NCBI GenBank assembly: GCA_001931535.1
Contig: CP016211.1
Coordinates: forward strand, 3,376,501 to 3,440,500
Length of the DNA stretch: 64,000 nucleotides
Direction: 5' to 3'
From: Minicystis rosea
GTDB lineage: Bacteria > Myxococcota_A > Polyangia > Polyangiales > Polyangiaceae
Of this stretch, positions 60,811-64,000 are shown piece by piece. The notes below the pieces were generated by a model that had not been told where the DNA came from, made no database searches, and was given only the letters and a program-made list of their open reading frames with translations. Both the position numbers and the translations under genes were made by a program. Each line of letters begins with the position of its first letter. Position 1 is the stretch's first letter.

Positions 60811-62973
60811 ATGCCGGTCGAGATCAGCGTCGGGCCGCCGGTCCTGGTGATAAGCCAAGGCCGGACCTTTCTGGTCACCGATCTCAGCGGGGAGATCGCC
60901 GCGGACAGCGAGCAGGGAGCCTTCGCCGCGGACACGCGCTTTCTCAGCTACTACTCCATCTCCGCCAACGGCGAGCGCTGGGTGCCGCTCAGCTCCAGCC
61001 CGGTCTCCTACTACGCGGCGCGCATCCACCTGACGAACCCGCCGCTCTCGACCGAGGGCGGCGACATCCCCGGTGGGACGCTCGGACTCTCGATCAGCCG
61101 AGCCGTCGGAGACGGGATCCACGAGGACCTCGACCTCGTCAACTACGGGCAACGCTCGGTGTCCTTCAACCTCGAGATCGCCACGCGCTCGGACTTCGCG
61201 GACCTCTTCGAGGTGAAGTCCCACAAGTTCGTGCGCCGCGGTCGCATCGAGAGCGACTGGGATCACGAGCGCGACGAGCTGCGCGTCACCTACGACAACA
61301 AGGACTTCCGGCGCGCGTTCCTCTTTCGGCCGATCCACAGCAGCTCTCCGCCCCACTACGCCAACGGCCGCGTCACCTTCGAGGTCACGCTCGCCCCCGG
61401 CCAGAGCTGGCACTCCTGCTGTCACTACGTGTTCGTCTTCGACGAGCAGAAAATGGAGCCGCTCCATGGTTGCGATCACCTGAGCGGAGAGCTCCCGCTC
61501 GATGCGCTCCAGCGGCAATGGCAAGAGCGCGCGACCAAGCTCACCTCGGCGAACGAAGAGATCTACCGGCTGTACCGGCAATCGGTCGAAGACCTCGGAG
61601 CGCTTCGCCTCTACGACCAGGACTGCGCGTCCGACGCGTGGGTGCCGGCCGCGGGGGTGCCGTGGTTCGTCGGTCTCTTCGGCCGCGACAGCTTGATCGC
61701 GAGCTTGCAGAGCATGCCAGTCGACCCTGGGTTCGCCCGCGGCGCGCTCGAGACGCTGGCCCAACACCAGGCGACGGAGATCGATGCCTTTCGGGACGCC
61801 GAGCCGGGCAAGATCCTGCACGAGCTCCGCGTCGGCGAGCTCGCCCACTTTCATCGGATCCCGCACACGCCCTATTACGGCACCGCGGACGCGACACCGC
61901 TCTATCTCGTCACGCTCCACGAAGCGTGGATGTGGCTCGGCGACGAGGCGCTCGTCCGTCGCTATCGAGACGTCGCCGAGCGGTGCCTCGAGTGGATCGA
62001 CCGCTACGGCGATCTCGACGGCGACGGGTTCCAGGAGTACCAGCGGCGAAGCGAGGGAGGCTACGAGAACGTCGGTTGGAAGGACGCCGGCGACGCCGTC
62101 GTCTACCCCGACGGCAGCCAAGTCCGACAGCCGAAGGCGCTCTGCGAGCTCCAAGGCTACGTCTTCGACGCGTGGATGCGCATGGCGGCGCTCTACGACA
62201 CCTTCGGTACACCGGCTCGAGCGACGGCGCTGCGTCGCAAGGCAGCCGATCTACAGCGACGCTTCGAGGACCATTTCTGGTGCGAGGATCTCGGGTTCTA
62301 TGCGTTCGGTCTCGACCCCGAGAAGCGACGCATCGACAGCATCGCGTCGAATCCCGGGCATTGCTTGTGGAGCGGCATCGTCCGGCCCGACCGCGCGGCG
62401 CGGGTGGTGGCGCGGCTGCTCCAGCGCGACATGTGGAGTGGCTGGGGGATCCGGACGCTCTCGGCGGACCACCCGGCGTACAACCCCTTCTCGTACCAGC
62501 TCGGATCGGTGTGGCCGCACGACAACGGCATCATCGCGCTGGGCTTCAAACGATACGGTTTCGCGGCTGAAGCGGCCCGGATCGCGCGCGACATCAGCAG
62601 GGCGGCGAGCTACTTCGTGGGGCACCGGCTCCCCGAGCTGTACGCCGGCGTGGAGCGAGGGTCCGGCAGCTTCCCCGTGCAATACCTCGGCGCCAACGTG
62701 CCGCAGGCTTGGGCCGCCGGCTCGACCTTCCATCTCCTGCGAGCGATCCTCGGGCTCGCCGCCGATGCCCCGCGCGGCCGCCTGCACGTCGACCCTGCGC
62801 TCCCCACGTGGCTGCCCGACGTGACGCTCCTGGGGCTCCGCGTGGGGCAGACCAAGGTCGATCTGCGGTTCTGGCGCGATGGGGATCGGACCCTCTGGGA
62901 CGCGACCCCGCGCGAAGGGCGCATCGAGGTCTCGCAGGAGCCTTGGCAGCCCTGGTCTCCAACAGCCACGTAA
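60811..62973 (+). CDS. Glycogen-debranching-like enzyme (GDE N-terminal + amylo-alpha-1,6-glucosidase-like)
   Basis: 720 aa. N-terminal beta domain (LVTDLSGEIAADSEQGAFAADTRFLSYY) of the bacterial glycogen-debranching N-terminal type. It is followed by an (alpha/alpha)6 barrel with PWFVGLFGRDSL, GWKDAGDAVVYPDG and SVWPHDNGIIALGFKRYG. Probably hydrolyses alpha-glucosidic links intracellularly, since no signal peptide is seen. Starts 166 bp after the MFS gene. The exact linkage is not deducible. Confidence 0.9.
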   Translation: MPVEISVGPPVLVISQGRTFLVTDLSGEIAADSEQGAFAADTRFLSYYSISANGERWVPLSSSPVSYYAARIHLTNPPLSTEGGDIPGGTLGLSISRAVGDGIHEDLDLVNYGQRSVSFNLEIATRSDFADLFEVKSHKFVRRGRIESDWDHERDELRVTYDNKDFRRAFLFRPIHSSSPPHYANGRVTFEVTLAPGQSWHSCCHYVFVFDEQKMEPLHGCDHLSGELPLDALQRQWQERATKLTSANEEIYRLYRQSVEDLGALRLYDQDCASDAWVPAAGVPWFVGLFGRDSLIASLQSMPVDPGFARGALETLAQHQATEIDAFRDAEPGKILHELRVGELAHFHRIPHTPYYGTADATPLYLVTLHEAWMWLGDEALVRRYRDVAERCLEWIDRYGDLDGDGFQEYQRRSEGGYENVGWKDAGDAVVYPDGSQVRQPKALCELQGYVFDAWMRMAALYDTFGTPARATALRRKAADLQRRFEDHFWCEDLGFYAFGLDPEKRRIDSIASNPGHCLWSGIVRPDRAARVVARLLQRDMWSGWGIRTLSADHPAYNPFSYQLGSVWPHDNGIIALGFKRYGFAAEAARIARDISRAASYFVGHRLPELYAGVERGSGSFPVQYLGANVPQAWAAGSTFHLLRAILGLAADAPRGRLHVDPALPTWLPDVTLLGLRVGQTKVDLRFWRDGDRTLWDATPREGRIEVSQEPWQPWSPTAT

Positions 62974-63070
62974 ATCGCTCGGGCGAACAACGGACGACGA
63001 CGAGGTCCCGATCGCGCCGCACGACGACACACGCGAGCTCGGCACCCATGGCGCGCTCTCGCCGTGGAGC

Positions 63071-64000
63071 TCAGAGCGATTGCTCGCTCGCGATCGAGAC
63101 GTTGACGCGATGGCGCGGGATGGGGAGGAGCGCGGTGAGGTCGTTGCAGCCCACGTTCGGGATGGCGTCGCTACGGCCCGCTTGATCGCGATCCATCGGC
63201 CGGCAGGGCATGGCCTTGGCTTCGCCGGTGAGCATGCGCGGCACGGCGGTCACGTCGGCGTCGACGGCTAGCTTCACGACGGCGCCGTGCGCGCCGGGCG
63301 CAACGCGGAGCCGGCGTCCGGCGAGCTTGGCTTGGAGCGCGCGCGCATACGCTTCCCAGCTCGGGCTGGTGGCGCTGACGCGGGTGACGTTCCCGCCTTC
63401 GTCGATGTCGATGCGCACGGTGCCGTGGCCACGCTGCGGCGCCGACGCATCGGCGACGGAACGCGCGAGGCCGATGAGCTGCGGCGCAGCGCCGGATGCG
63501 GGGCTCGCTTCGTGCGGCGCCGTGAGCGCATCGAAGACACCGCGCGGCGCATGCACGGCGCGAGGAACGAGCGGTGGCGGGAGCGCATCGCCCTTCGCGC
63601 CCTTCGCAGCGGGGCTCGCGCTCACGTCGCCAGCGCTCGGTGCAGCGTGATCACCGCCGACCTCCGCTGCAGCGACGGGGCCCGCGGCGGAGGGCACGGC
63701 GCCCTGCCCGGGGCCATCGACCTGCGGCGCGGCGGAAGGTTTGCGAGCCACAGAGCGCGGCGAGGTCGCACGTGCGACGGTCGCGGGAGATGCCTCGGTC
63801 GACACGGACGCGCGTGGAGCCTCGATCGACGCGGGTGGATCCGAAGGAGGATCGATCGCGAGGTCGATCGTCGTTTCGGCGCGCATCGCCGAGGGTGTCG
63901 AAGGCAGCGGTGGACGCGCGAGCCTGAGGCTTCCGAGCACCAAGAGATGAAGCGCGACGGCGACGGCCATCGATGAGCCGAACCTCGGCGTGCGCTCCAT
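63071..64000 (-). CDS. TonB-like protein (C-terminal TonB fold), possibly partial
   Basis: At least 309 aa; the ATG is the last codon of the window, so the true start could lie outside. One N-terminal membrane helix (AVAVALHLLVLGSLRLA), a long Ala/Pro/Ser linker and a C-terminal TonB/TolA-like domain (GTVRIDIDEGGNVTRVSAT...ALQAKLAGRRLR). Would link the cytoplasmic membrane to an outer-membrane receptor; ExbB/ExbD are not in view. Confidence 0.75.
   Translation of the reverse strand: MERTPRFGSSMAVAVALHLLVLGSLRLARPPLPSTPSAMRAETTIDLAIDPPSDPPASIEAPRASVSTEASPATVARATSPRSVARKPSAAPQVDGPGQGAVPSAAGPVAAAEVGGDHAAPSAGDVSASPAAKGAKGDALPPPLVPRAVHAPRGVFDALTAPHEASPASGAAPQLIGLARSVADASAPQRGHGTVRIDIDEGGNVTRVSATSPSWEAYARALQAKLAGRRLRVAPGAHGAVVKLAVDADVTAVPRMLTGEAKAMPCRPMDRDQAGRSDAIPNVGCNDLTALLPIPRHRVNVSIASEQSL

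Overview
The window looks like chromosome of a large-genome myxobacterium, most likely Polyangiales (Sorangium/Polyangium/Minicystis-like). The evidence is very high GC, GTG/TTG starts, exported proteins ending in Cys + transmembrane helix + Arg-rich tails (MYXO-CTERM style), Gly/Ser/Thr low-complexity linkers behind lipoprotein boxes, MopE-like and DUF4215 Cys-rich repeats, a eukaryote-like Ser/Thr kinase, an RsbT-RsbX-type regulator, an LDL-receptor class A repeat protein and a UBP-type zinc finger. No rRNA, tRNA, insertion sequence, phage or CRISPR locus was seen.

Layout. 0.1-7.6 kb: a DVP-repeat lipoprotein, a small protein, an RsbT/RsbX fusion and a 1343-aa beta-helix/DUF4215 surface protein. 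7.8-12.2 kb: a RibD-like deaminase, an alpha/beta hydrolase, a STAS-like protein, a short SelW-type selenoprotein gene with an in-frame UGA that ordinary gene calling misses, and a di-haem cytochrome. 12.3-18.0 kb: a TetR regulator divergent from a five-gene operon (Baeyer-Villiger monooxygenase, SDR, hydrolase, Coq4-like, PF10118), with two matching operators between them. 18.1-24.7 kb: a GH31 glycosidase, the LDLa protein, an aldo/keto reductase and a metallophosphoesterase. 24.7-28.1 kb: the pyruvate (2-oxoacid) dehydrogenase operon E1alpha-E1beta-E2. 28.5-38.7 kb: surface proteins, a kinase, PlsC and an extended SDR, a quinone reductase, a metalloprotease-like lipoprotein and a Crp/Fnr regulator. 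39.2-45.8 kb: an FGE-type protein, a second phosphoesterase, a cold-shock protein, an FHA-CpaF protein whose ATPase residues are all replaced, and peptide deformylase. 45.85-46.33 kb: a 12-unit palindromic tandem array. 46.4-52.0 kb: the fatty-acid cluster fabD-fabG-acpP-fabF-nrdR-ribD on the minus strand, interrupted by a 0.66-kb repeat-rich gap. 52.2-64.0 kb: a Cys-rich lipoprotein, a hydrolase, a second aldo/keto reductase, a YCII protein, an M13 peptidase, a UBP zinc-finger protein, a DHA2 MFS pump, a glycogen-debranching-like enzyme and a TonB-like protein reaching the window edge.

Two central metabolic genes (the PDH E2 gene and fabF) each carry one 1-base deletion in a G/C-rich run. 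Because fabF is normally essential, these are more likely sequence errors than real pseudogenes. The strongest items for a second look are the hidden selenoprotein, the degenerate FHA-CpaF ATPase, the 42-bp palindromic array beside peptide deformylase, the AGATGTGA repeat block inside the fab operon and the paired TetR operators. I do not see a clearly unprecedented multi-gene system.
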